Assembly (NCBI GenBank): GCA_020073605.1
Contig: JAIQEW010000012.1
Span: forward strand, 1 to 64,000
Direction: 5' to 3'
Origin: Terriglobia bacterium
Lineage (GTDB): Bacteria > Acidobacteriota > Terriglobia > Acidiferrales > UBA7541
Length of the DNA: 64,000 bases
Shown here: positions 47,729 to 55,759 of the stretch, piece after piece
Layout: each line of letters opens with the position of its first letter
Numbering within the stretch: the first letter of the stretch is position 1
The notes under the pieces: model-generated
Seen by the model: the letters and a program-made list of their open reading frames with translations, nothing else
Database searches by the model: none
What the model was told of the DNA's origin: nothing
Made by a program: the position numbers and the translations under genes

Positions 47729-48846
47729 TGGTTCGACTGCGGCCTGGTCTGAATCCTGGCCTTGTCACCCAGGCCGTATCCACCCGTCAAAATGACGCTG
47801 TCGCCTTCTTTCACGCCGCTCGAATCGCCGCCAAGCAACTCGACGCGTTCCTTGGTTTGGATCCCGAGTTTCACGGGAACGGCAGTCGCAGAATCCTGAT
47901 TCACGACGAAGATTCGCGGCTGGCCTTCCTGATCGCGATAGACGGCTTCGGGAGCCACGGTTAGAGCGTGCGCGTGCGTATCGATCGCGATCTGAGCGCT
48001 CAAAAAGACGCCCATGCGCAGCAGCCCATTGGGATTCGGCACGCGAATCCGGACGAGACCGACGCCCGTCGCGGGATCGACGGCCGGTGAAATCGCAACG
48101 ACGCGTCCCTGAAAAACTTTCCCAGGCGCGGATTCGGTTGTCACTTCGACGGGTTGGCCAGCGTGCATCTTGGCGAGATACATCGCCGGCGCGTTGCCGA
48201 GAAATTCCACTTCGCGCAGGTTGGCGACTTCGACGATGGGCTGCGCGGCAGAACCGTCCACCTGCTCGCCGACGCTCACGAATCGCTTTGCGACGATGCC
48301 GTTGATCGGCGAAACGATGTCGCAGCGCGCCACTTGCAGCCGCGCCAGTTCGAGCGCGGCTCCGGACTGCTGCATCGCAGCCGTGGCGACACTTTCCTGC
48401 GTCCGCGCGTCTTCCAGATCCTTGCGCGCCACAATGCCCCGCTGAAAGAGGTCCTCGTTGCGCGTGCGCGTCAGGCGGGCATTGTCGAGATTGGCCTTGG
48501 CCTGTTGCGCGGCCGCTTCGGCCTGCTGGAGCTGATCGCGGTAAGAGCGGTCATCCAGCTTCGCCAGAATCTGGCCGGCTTCTACGGAGTCTCCCTCAGC
48601 GACGGTGAGAGCGGCGATCCGGCCGGAAACGAGCGCGCTGACGCGGACATCGCCGTTCGGCGGGGCGGCGGCGGTGCCGGTGAGGGAGAGCGTCTCGGAG
48701 ATATCGGCGCGGACGATTCGCGTAAGCGTCACTTCGGCTCTCGCAGAGGCATCGCCTGCGTTGTCCGCCAGCTTGTTGGAGCAGCCGGCTACGGCGAGCA
48801 CGAAAACTGCGGAGGCCAGCCATCGCATTCGGATTCGCGTGTTCAT
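47725..48846 (-). CDS. RND efflux adaptor (membrane fusion lipoprotein)
   Basis: 373 residues. A lipoprotein signal (LASAVFVLAVAGCSNK, lipobox Cys) anchors it to the inner membrane. Then come the barrel-sandwich (VSALVSGRIAALTVAEGDSV, GQILAKLDDRSYRDQLQQAE), an alpha-hairpin coiled coil, and the beta-barrel (VEFLGNAPAMYLAKMHAGQP, ISPAVDPATGVGLVRIRVPN). The internal ATG is preferred to a GTG nine bases upstream. It lies 17 bases after the outer-membrane channel gene and couples to the pump gene. Confidence 0.92.
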   Translation of the reverse strand: MNTRIRMRWLASAVFVLAVAGCSNKLADNAGDASARAEVTLTRIVRADISETLSLTGTAAAPPNGDVRVSALVSGRIAALTVAEGDSVEAGQILAKLDDRSYRDQLQQAEAAAQQAKANLDNARLTRTRNEDLFQRGIVARKDLEDARTQESVATAAMQQSGAALELARLQVARCDIVSPINGIVAKRFVSVGEQVDGSAAQPIVEVANLREVEFLGNAPAMYLAKMHAGQPVEVTTESAPGKVFQGRVVAISPAVDPATGVGLVRIRVPNPNGLLRMGVFLSAQIAIDTHAHALTVAPEAVYRDQEGQPRIFVVNQDSATAVPVKLGIQTKERVELLGGDSSGVKEGDSVILTGGYGLGDKARIQTRPQSNQ

Positions 48847-48863
48847 AACGATCACAATCTCGC

Positions 48864-50099
48864 TTACTCCAGCGGCGCGCCGACTGCTTCTTCCAATTGC
48901 GCGAACGCGGACTGCATCGCGACCAGGCTGTCGAGGTAATCGCGCTCGGCTTGCTGGACGTCGCGCTGCGTCCCCAGCACCGTCAGGATGTTCGCCTTGC
49001 CGGCGCGGTAGCTCTCTTCCGCCATCTCTTCGAGCCGGTGAGACGAAGGAAGAATCGTCTCGCGATAGACGCGAACCTGCGTCTGGCGCGCCTCCAGATC
49101 GAAGTAGGCGGATTCGACCTTGGCATTCGCTGCGCGGCGCGCCGCCGCCAATTCCCCTTCGAGCGCGCGCTCGGTCGCGATCGATTGCGCGATCTCGCCT
49201 TGATTGTGCGAAAAGATCGGCAACTCCATCGAGAGCTGCCCGCGCGGCCCGGCTTGGAAGCCCCCGGAGCCAGGCGAGTTGAAATCCGATCCGAACTGGA
49301 GGCCGAGGTTCGGGATGCGCTGCGCCTCGAGCAGAGCTTTTCGACTCTGCTCCACCTTCTCTTGCTGGCCGATCCGGGCGCTCTCCGGATTCGAGTTTGC
49401 CGCACGCGCCAGGAGTTCATCAAGCGAAGGAGGCGGCGGAAGCGCGCCAAACGCGTCACCCAGGTCCCAGCCGGTGGCGGCAGGCTCGTTCAGCAGCGCA
49501 TTGAGATCGCTGAGCGCCACTCTCTCTTCCTGCTGCGCGACCTGAAGATTGGCCTGAGCACGCGCCGCTTCGAGTTCGGCCTGCGTCACCTCAAGCTGCG
49601 GAATGTCGCCGGCTTCAAAGCGCGCCTTCGCGATATCGTGAAGACGTTCGGCGAGCTTCAAGGCATCCGCTTGTTGCGCCGACGCCCCGCGCGCGTGAGC
49701 CAATCCGAAATACGCGTTGCGGACGCTGCGGCGCACCTGCTTCTCCAGGATCGAAATGTCTGTTTCCGTCAGCGCACTTTCCTGCCGCGCGACCTCGATC
49801 CGCCTTCCGCGCTTCGGTCCGATCTCGATCGGCTGATCGATCAGCGCGCTTTCGTGCGGCGTATCCCTCGCGGCTCCGAAGCTCAAGGTGGGATTGGGGC
49901 GCTCGCCCGCGATGCGCACTCCCGCCTGCGCCACGGCGCGCCGAGCGCGCGCGGCAAGGAGATCGAGGTTCTGCCGTTCAGCGAGATCGAGCGCATTCGC
50001 GATTGTCAATTTTTGCGGCGCTGTCTGCTGCCCCTGAGCCGCATGCAAGGCCGCGACGCACATGAAAACAGGAATCAAGGAAACATGCCGGAGCTTCAC
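48864..50099 (-). CDS. TolC-type outer-membrane efflux channel (OEP family)
   Basis: 411 residues with a signal peptide (VSLIPVFMCVAALHAAQGQQ) and two repeats of the OEP pattern: LTIANALDLAERQNLDLLAA, then a long coiled-coil region with ARAQANLQVAQQEERVALSD and a second set near PIFSHNQGEIAQSI and ILPSSHRLEEMAEESYRAGK. Each trimer would form the outer-membrane exit duct. It is the first gene of the pump operon. The GTG start has GGGAGGAACG upstream. Confidence 0.9.
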   Translation of the reverse strand: MKLRHVSLIPVFMCVAALHAAQGQQTAPQKLTIANALDLAERQNLDLLAARARRAVAQAGVRIAGERPNPTLSFGAARDTPHESALIDQPIEIGPKRGRRIEVARQESALTETDISILEKQVRRSVRNAYFGLAHARGASAQQADALKLAERLHDIAKARFEAGDIPQLEVTQAELEAARAQANLQVAQQEERVALSDLNALLNEPAATGWDLGDAFGALPPPPSLDELLARAANSNPESARIGQQEKVEQSRKALLEAQRIPNLGLQFGSDFNSPGSGGFQAGPRGQLSMELPIFSHNQGEIAQSIATERALEGELAAARRAANAKVESAYFDLEARQTQVRVYRETILPSSHRLEEMAEESYRAGKANILTVLGTQRDVQQAERDYLDSLVAMQSAFAQLEEAVGAPLE

Positions 50100-50341
50100 A
50101 GCCCGTTCCTCCCAGACACGTTCGACTTCGCACAGGGTGCGCAGGGCTTCACCGCAGCCCTAAGCGAAAAAGGTGCCTCGAAACCAGCATCCAGCGCCCC
50201 ACGAACTCCGAGGATATCCGAGCAGCGCACGTTTCCCTACTCCCAAATCTGGTAACGGGAACCCCTAGAATTCAAACAAACAAGGCGAATACTCATAGCA
50301 GCATGCGCTCAGAATCCCAGCGGGAAGGTAACTTCGGGGGG

Positions 50342-50371
50342 ATGTTATGACCGCGGTACAAAATCTGTCAA
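50342..50371 (-). promoter_or_regulatory. Possible promoter of the RND operon
   Basis: On the minus strand TTGACA, 18 bases, TAACAT, about 240 bases before the channel gene. It lies in the roughly 300-base gap that otherwise shows no gene. Confidence 0.4.
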
Positions 50372-50404
50372 CCAAATGATCGGCACTCCCAGGTTTGCGC
50401 AAGA

Positions 50405-51205
50405 TCACTTGGCAATGCGTCGCCGCAAGACCTCCAGGATTCCGGTTATCAGCATCGCCGGAGTCGGCGGGCAGCCTGGGATATACGCGTCCACCGGGAT
50501 TACTGCGTCGACGGCGCCAACGATCGCGTGGCTGCCTGCGAAAATTCCTCCGCTGCATCCACACGCTCCGACAGCCACTACCAACTTCGGCGCCGGGACT
50601 GCTTCGTATGTGGCTTTGACCGCTTCGGCCATGTTGCGCGTGACGGGTCCTGTGACGAGAAGCATGTCGGCGTGCTTCGGCGACGCCACGAAGTGGATCC
50701 CGAATCGCTCCAGGTCATAGTAGGGATTTGTAAGGGCCGTGATCTCCGCCTCGCATCCATTGCAGGAGCCGGCGTCCAATTGGCGGACGTTCAGAGCCCT
50801 TTGCAGCAGCGAATGAATCTGTCCGCGCGCCTCTTCCGGGCTCGGAGCAAGCGGCGTCATCTCCGCGCGGCCGTCGATGTCCCACAGGCGTACGGTCTGT
50901 TCCTTCGCCACGCCGCAGCGCGTGAAATTTCTCGCAACGACCACGGCTCCCTGTCCTGCATCCGCGCACTTGCCGCAGCCAATGCAATGGCCGTACGACA
51001 GCCTTAGGCATCGGCGGTCTTCAAGTTCGTACATACCCAGGGCCGACGTTGGGCACACCTCGACGAGTTTCCGGGCAACTTCCTCCGTCAAGCGATCCGC
51101 AACGATCTCCGGCATGCGGCTGCCGTCGCAATTTCCGACCAGGGCCTCGACCGGAATCACAGGGCTCCGCTGCCGCAGGCTTCGCTCGATCACGTCGCCA
51201 ATCAT
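50405..51205 (-). CDS. hyfI: HyfI/NuoB-like small subunit with N-terminal ferredoxin-type segment
   Basis: 266 residues. The C-terminal about 150 are the NuoB/HyfI fold with a proximal [4Fe-4S] set: DAGSCNGCEAEI, VVAVGACGCSGGIF and YIPGCPPTP. The N-terminal part has VCPTSAL and HCIGCGKCADAG, one ferredoxin-type cluster, as if a HyfH domain had been fused. Electrons would pass from this cluster to the large subunit. It is the last gene of the operon and overlaps the previous stop (ATGA). Confidence 0.85.
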   Translation of the reverse strand: MIGDVIERSLRQRSPVIPVEALVGNCDGSRMPEIVADRLTEEVARKLVEVCPTSALGMYELEDRRCLRLSYGHCIGCGKCADAGQGAVVVARNFTRCGVAKEQTVRLWDIDGRAEMTPLAPSPEEARGQIHSLLQRALNVRQLDAGSCNGCEAEITALTNPYYDLERFGIHFVASPKHADMLLVTGPVTRNMAEAVKATYEAVPAPKLVVAVGACGCSGGIFAGSHAIVGAVDAVIPVDAYIPGCPPTPAMLITGILEVLRRRIAK

Positions 51206-52695
51206 CGGTCACATCCCGAGTAGGAAAGGTTGAAGCTCTTATTGATCAAGGGAAAATCCGCGATGATATTGCCCGCCACGGCGAGGGGCATTGCGGGCCA
51301 GTTTTGAAACGATGGCGACTTGATGTGGCACCGAGTCACGCGGCCGCCCCGCGCTTCCACCCAGTAGCAAAGCTCCCCTCGGGGCGATTCCACGGCGGAA
51401 AAGCCCTGGACGTCACCTTGCGACGCGATGGGAGTGAACACGCCTCCATCCGGCAGCGATTTCGCGGCCTCCTGAATCAGCCGCGCGGAGACTGCCGCCT
51501 CGGAAATGCGAATTCGCGCGCGGGCCATTACGTCTCCATAGTGCGTGACGGGGACCTCAATCGGATGCTCGCTGTAGCGGCCGTACGGATGGTCGCGACG
51601 GACGTCGAGATCGATGCCGCTCGCGCGTGCGACGGGTCCGACGACGGCGAGATCCCGCGCCGCTTCCCGGCTGAGGACACCGGCCGCCTCAAAACGGTTC
51701 TGGATCGAAGGTGTCTCCAGAGACAAGCGGGCGATCTTGGAAAAGTCGCGAAAGGCTCGCGCGACGGCCTGGGCAAGCTCGGCCACCCTGGCGGAGTCAA
51801 AATCAAATCGCAGGCCGCCCGGAACCGCGACCCCGCGCCAGTAGCGCGTGCCACAGCACTGCACGGAAGCCTGGAGCAGGGATTCCTTGATGCGCGTCGC
51901 ATACGCCGCGGCCACGCTGAACCCGACGTCCGTGCACAGTCCACCGATATCCGAGATGTGGCAGACAAGACGCTCCAATTCGAGTCCAATCAAACGAAGG
52001 GCCAAGGCTCGCGGCGGAACCTTGATTCCGCAGGCATCTTCCACGGCCTGCGAGTAGCACACGGCATGGGCGAAGCAGTTGTCGCCGGAGACGGATTCCG
52101 CGAGCATGGCTCCGTCCCCGGCGGATTTCCCTTCGAAAAGTTTCTCGGTGCCTTTGTGCGTGTAGAAGTGCCTCAACTCGAGATGGAGAATCGTGTCCCC
52201 CACCACGCTGAATCGGAAATGTCCCGGCTCGATGATGCCCGCATGAACGGGGCCCACGGCAACTTCCGCGATGCCTTCGCCCTGAACCTGCAAGAAGCGG
52301 TAGTCGCGCTTTGACCACGGCACGTCGTCCACGCGATCGACCATCGGGTACACGCCGTCGGGCCAGTTGTCGTGGAAAACCAACGGCCGCAGATCGGGGT
52401 GCCCTACAATCTCGATACCGTACTGGTCGTGGAGTTCTCGTTCGTGCCATGCTGCGGCAGGCACCTCGCGTGCGATGGACCGAAGCGGGCCCTCCGCCGG
52501 AAGCACGATCTCCGAGTAGGCGGGCTTCCCTGCATCAAAAACATAGCGCACCCGCCTCGCCCCGTGCGGATCGAGGCTTCCGAAAATCGTGACAAGCCGG
52601 GCGGCGCCTCCGTCTTCGGATTGAGGGAGCGTGAACGCAGTTCCCGAAGAAGCTCGCCCGCTATTCGGGAACAGTGAAGGCGTGTCTTCCCTCAT
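51202..52695 (-). CDS. hyfG: HyfG/HycE-like large subunit (NuoC-NuoD fusion) lacking NiFe ligands
   Basis: 497 residues. The NuoC-like part (about 60-170) has PAAAWHERELHDQYGIEIVG, which includes the family's ERE-x-x-D-x-YGI motif. The NuoD/HycE-like part includes GPVHAGIIEPGHFRFSVVG, LELERLVCHISDIGGLCTDV and RRDHPYGRY. The two cysteine motifs that bind NiFe in hydrogenases are gone: the first reads ESVSGDNCFAHA instead of RxCGxC, and the last reads LSYSGCDR instead of DPCxxCxxR. It is therefore a hydrogenase-related, non-hydrogenase subunit. ATGA overlaps link it to both neighbours. The electron partner is unknown. Confidence 0.87.
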   Translation of the reverse strand: MREDTPSLFPNSGRASSGTAFTLPQSEDGGAARLVTIFGSLDPHGARRVRYVFDAGKPAYSEIVLPAEGPLRSIAREVPAAAWHERELHDQYGIEIVGHPDLRPLVFHDNWPDGVYPMVDRVDDVPWSKRDYRFLQVQGEGIAEVAVGPVHAGIIEPGHFRFSVVGDTILHLELRHFYTHKGTEKLFEGKSAGDGAMLAESVSGDNCFAHAVCYSQAVEDACGIKVPPRALALRLIGLELERLVCHISDIGGLCTDVGFSVAAAYATRIKESLLQASVQCCGTRYWRGVAVPGGLRFDFDSARVAELAQAVARAFRDFSKIARLSLETPSIQNRFEAAGVLSREAARDLAVVGPVARASGIDLDVRRDHPYGRYSEHPIEVPVTHYGDVMARARIRISEAAVSARLIQEAAKSLPDGGVFTPIASQGDVQGFSAVESPRGELCYWVEARGGRVTRCHIKSPSFQNWPAMPLAVAGNIIADFPLINKSFNLSYSGCDR

Positions 52696-54146
52696 CGCAA
52701 CACCGCCATGGCTTCTTGAAGCAGGCGACCAAAGACGTAGGGAATTCGCACACCAAAGAACAATACGCAGAGAGCAGCCATCCCCATTGCGATGTACTCG
52801 GACGGAATCAGCTTTGAATTCTCCGGATGCCGATCCGGCTCCCCGCAGAGCATACGAAAGTAATGGTAAGCGAACCCGCCGAAAACGACCGAGAGCACCA
52901 CCAGGAAAACAATCACAACAAGGTAGCGCGCCTGCGCGAACGCTTCGGACAAAATGGCGAACTCGCTGATGAACAGGCTGAACGGCGGCAGCCCCACGAT
53001 CGCCAGGCCGCCGACAAGAAGCGCCGCGGTTGTTTGCGGCATGGTGCGTGACATTCCTTGAATTCCATCCATGCGCAGCGTGCCCATATTGTGGCGAATG
53101 TTGCCGGCGCTAAAGAAGAGAAGAGACTTCGCCACGGAATGATTGAAGGTGTGCAGCAGCGCGCCGAACAGCCCCAGGGGCCCTCCCAATCCGAGGCCGA
53201 TGGCGATGATTCCCATGTGTTCGATGCTGCTGTAGGCCATCAGGCGCTTGAGATTCTGTTGCACAAGAATGAGGAGCCCGGCCACGACCATGGACATCAC
53301 GCCGAAGATAAGCAGCAGGATGTGGGGAAAAGCCGCCCCTACGGAACGCGAGACGATCGCATCGTAGCGCATCAAGGCATACATCGCGCAATTCAGCAGA
53401 ACTGCCGAGAGCAACGCGCTGATGGGAGTGGGAGCCTCGGCGTGCGCGTCCGGCAGCCAACTGTGCATGGGAACGAACCCGATCTTCGTTCCGTAGCCAA
53501 CGATGACGAAAACAAATGCAAGTCTTACCAGGTGCGGCTCGAGCCCTATGCGCGGCGCGGCATTCATCAGGGACACCCAGTCGAGTGCCGAGCCCGGATT
53601 CATCCCCGCCTTGACGGCGGCGAGATACAGCACGATGGTCCCGAACAGCGCGAATGCGATTCCAACGGTGCAGACGATCAGATACTTCCAGCCGGCCTCG
53701 ACCGCGCCTTCGGTGTTGTAGAAACCGACGAGCAGGGCCGATGCCAGCGTCGTTCCTTCCATCATGATCCACATCAAACCGAGGTTCGCGGAAAGGCAGA
53801 CGCTGATCATCGTGAAGAGAAACAGGAAAACCAGGGCGTAGAACCAGCGCGGCGATGAAAAGCGGCCTTCTCCCATGTGGCGCAAGTAGCCCGAGGCGTA
53901 TATCAGCACGAGGCCGGAAACAATCGCGATGCCCATCAAGAAGAATGCGCTCAAGCCGTCGGCCCGCAGGTATCGCCCCTGCTGCAGCTCGCCGTGCGCG
54001 TGAACCTGCCAGACGACCGCGCCCAGCGCGGCGATTTCCACTCCTCCCAGTAACAGCGCAAGACGAGTGGCCGCCCGCGGATTGTGGAAAAGCAGGATCA
54101 GTCCAGCTCCGAGCACGGGGATTGCGAGTGGCAGCAGGAGAAGCAT
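52692..54146 (-). CDS. hyfF: HyfF-like proton-pumping membrane subunit (NuoL/M/N family)
   Basis: 484 residues, about 14 membrane helices. Signature segments: LGLMWIMMEGTTLASALLVG with the conserved Glu, YGTKIGFVPMHSWLPDAHAE, LKRLMAYSSIEHMGIIAIGL and LLHTFNHSVAKSLLFFSAGN. This subunit type carries a proton or sodium half-channel in complex I and hydrogenase-4. It is the second antiporter-like subunit of the operon. It follows hyfE by four bases and overlaps hyfG by four. Confidence 0.9.
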   Translation of the reverse strand: MLLLLPLAIPVLGAGLILLFHNPRAATRLALLLGGVEIAALGAVVWQVHAHGELQQGRYLRADGLSAFFLMGIAIVSGLVLIYASGYLRHMGEGRFSSPRWFYALVFLFLFTMISVCLSANLGLMWIMMEGTTLASALLVGFYNTEGAVEAGWKYLIVCTVGIAFALFGTIVLYLAAVKAGMNPGSALDWVSLMNAAPRIGLEPHLVRLAFVFVIVGYGTKIGFVPMHSWLPDAHAEAPTPISALLSAVLLNCAMYALMRYDAIVSRSVGAAFPHILLLIFGVMSMVVAGLLILVQQNLKRLMAYSSIEHMGIIAIGLGLGGPLGLFGALLHTFNHSVAKSLLFFSAGNIRHNMGTLRMDGIQGMSRTMPQTTAALLVGGLAIVGLPPFSLFISEFAILSEAFAQARYLVVIVFLVVLSVVFGGFAYHYFRMLCGEPDRHPENSKLIPSEYIAMGMAALCVLFFGVRIPYVFGRLLQEAMAVLR

Positions 54147-54150
54147 TTCC

Positions 54151-54813
54151 TCAGCCCCGAAGCTTTCGCAGCTTGGACACGTCCAGGTGTTCGAACGTGT
54201 CGCTGATGCGGAATGTGAAGATTCCCATCAGAAGCAGTCCCATAAGAATGTCGAAGAAGATTCCAATCTCGATGACGAGCGGCATGCCGAACGTAGTGAT
54301 CAAAGCGGCCAGGAAAATGCCGTTTTCCAGAACAAGCAGCCCGAGCATTTGCATGAGCGCCTTTTTGCGGCTGACCATCAGAAACGCGCCGGTGAGAATC
54401 AGAGCGATGGCGGCGGCAAGAGGATCGTCCGGAACGTGAACGGCCCCGCCATAGGAATGAACGGCCGCATACGAAAGATAGATGATCGCCGCGGCAATAA
54501 AAACAGACTGCGTCGGCGTTGTGGAAGCTTTCACGTCGCGCACGGTTTTCAACCTCTTGACGAGAAGGAAGAATGCGCGTGGGATCGCAACCACCTTGAT
54601 CGCAAACACGAGCGCGCCGACGATGTAGGCCTCCGGAAGCTTTTCCTGGAACGCCGTCGCAAACACTTCCGCCGCAATGATCGCGGACTGCAAGCCGAAG
54701 AGAAGCACGCTCGTGGAGATCCGGCGCGCGACAGCCAGCAGAAGAATCGTGAGAAACAAGAAGACGGAGAACGAGCTCAGAATCTTCTCCGTCGCAATCC
54801 CGACCAGGCCCAT
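54151..54813 (-). CDS. hyfE: HyfE-like membrane subunit
   Basis: 220 residues with six or seven helices (FSVFLFLTILLLAVARRIS, AYIVGALVFAIKVVAIPRAF, ALIAFLMVSRKKALMQML-type, LGLLVLENGIFLAALITTFG, FFDILMGLLLMGIFTFRIS). The helix with LVLENGIF matches NuoK-like core helices with their key acid. The length agrees with hydrogenase-4 component E. The gap to each neighbour is four bases. Confidence 0.85.
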   Translation of the reverse strand: MGLVGIATEKILSSFSVFLFLTILLLAVARRISTSVLLFGLQSAIIAAEVFATAFQEKLPEAYIVGALVFAIKVVAIPRAFFLLVKRLKTVRDVKASTTPTQSVFIAAAIIYLSYAAVHSYGGAVHVPDDPLAAAIALILTGAFLMVSRKKALMQMLGLLVLENGIFLAALITTFGMPLVIEIGIFFDILMGLLLMGIFTFRISDTFEHLDVSKLRKLRG

Positions 54814-54817
54814 CGCG

Positions 54818-55759
54818 TTACCTCTTCACCCAGATCGTAAAGATCACGGCAAGCGCACTCAGCGCGGAAGCCACACCAAGAAAATCCGGAACCAGGTACA
54901 TCCGCAGCTTGGCTACGGCACTCTCGATCACGCTCAGCAGAACCATGAGGAGCGCGGTTTTTGCGCAATAGAGGAGAAGCGCTACGGTCAAGCCCCACCC
55001 GGAACCGCTGGACGCCATCCCCCAAGGGAAGAACAGCGCGATCAGCAGGGCGAGCATTGCGTGAAGCTTGATCGCGCTCGCCCATTCGATCAGCGCGAGG
55101 CTGGGGCCCGAGTATTCGAGCACCATCCCCTCGTGGATCATGGTCAACTCGAGATGGGTGGTGGGATTGTCCACGGGCATCCGGCCGGTCTCAGCCAGCG
55201 CCACCATCGCGAGAGAGGTAAACGCCAGAATGTGTACCGCGGAAATGTTGAACACGTCTTGTCCCAGAGTCCACGCAACCATTCCTGCGATGTCGGCGCG
55301 AGCCGCCAGAACGGCGATCGACACCAGTCCCAGCAGGAATGGAGCTTCCGCCAGACTCGAGACCAATGCTTCGCGGCTGGCACCCATCCCGCCGAACGCG
55401 CTTCCCCCATCCAGCGCGCCGAGCGAGAGAAAGAACCGCCCCAAGGCGAGCATGTACACAAGCAAGAAAAAGTCGCCACGGGATCCCAGCAACGCCGAGG
55501 CGTGCACGACAGGCACGAATCCTGCCGCGCATACTGTGGCTCCAAACAACACGATCGGCGCGAGGCGAAACACGGCGGATGCTGTGGGAGGCACCAACTC
55601 TTCCTTGCGAAGGAGTTTGAAAAGTTCGGCATAGGGACGCCAGATGCTGGCTCCCCGGCGCCTTTGCAGCCGCGCCTTCAGTCGCGCGATGATCGCGCCC
55701 ACCAGCGGCGCACCCAGGATGAGCATCAGCACCTGGAGAATGTCGAGTGCGATCTTCAT
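54818..55759 (-). CDS. hyfC: HyfC/NuoH-like membrane subunit
   Basis: 313 residues. Complex I subunit-1 family: ARLQRRRGASIWRPYAELFK, then multi-helix body, RMPVDNPTTHLELTMIHEGM with the acid-rich loop, and EYSGPSLALIEWASAIKLH. It anchors the soluble arm to the membrane and contributes to the quinone or proton path. The ATG overlaps the end of hyfB (ATGA). A much longer upstream frame is the shadow of hyfB. Confidence 0.9.
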   Translation of the reverse strand: MKIALDILQVLMLILGAPLVGAIIARLKARLQRRRGASIWRPYAELFKLLRKEELVPPTASAVFRLAPIVLFGATVCAAGFVPVVHASALLGSRGDFFLLVYMLALGRFFLSLGALDGGSAFGGMGASREALVSSLAEAPFLLGLVSIAVLAARADIAGMVAWTLGQDVFNISAVHILAFTSLAMVALAETGRMPVDNPTTHLELTMIHEGMVLEYSGPSLALIEWASAIKLHAMLALLIALFFPWGMASSGSGWGLTVALLLYCAKTALLMVLLSVIESAVAKLRMYLVPDFLGVASALSALAVIFTIWVKR

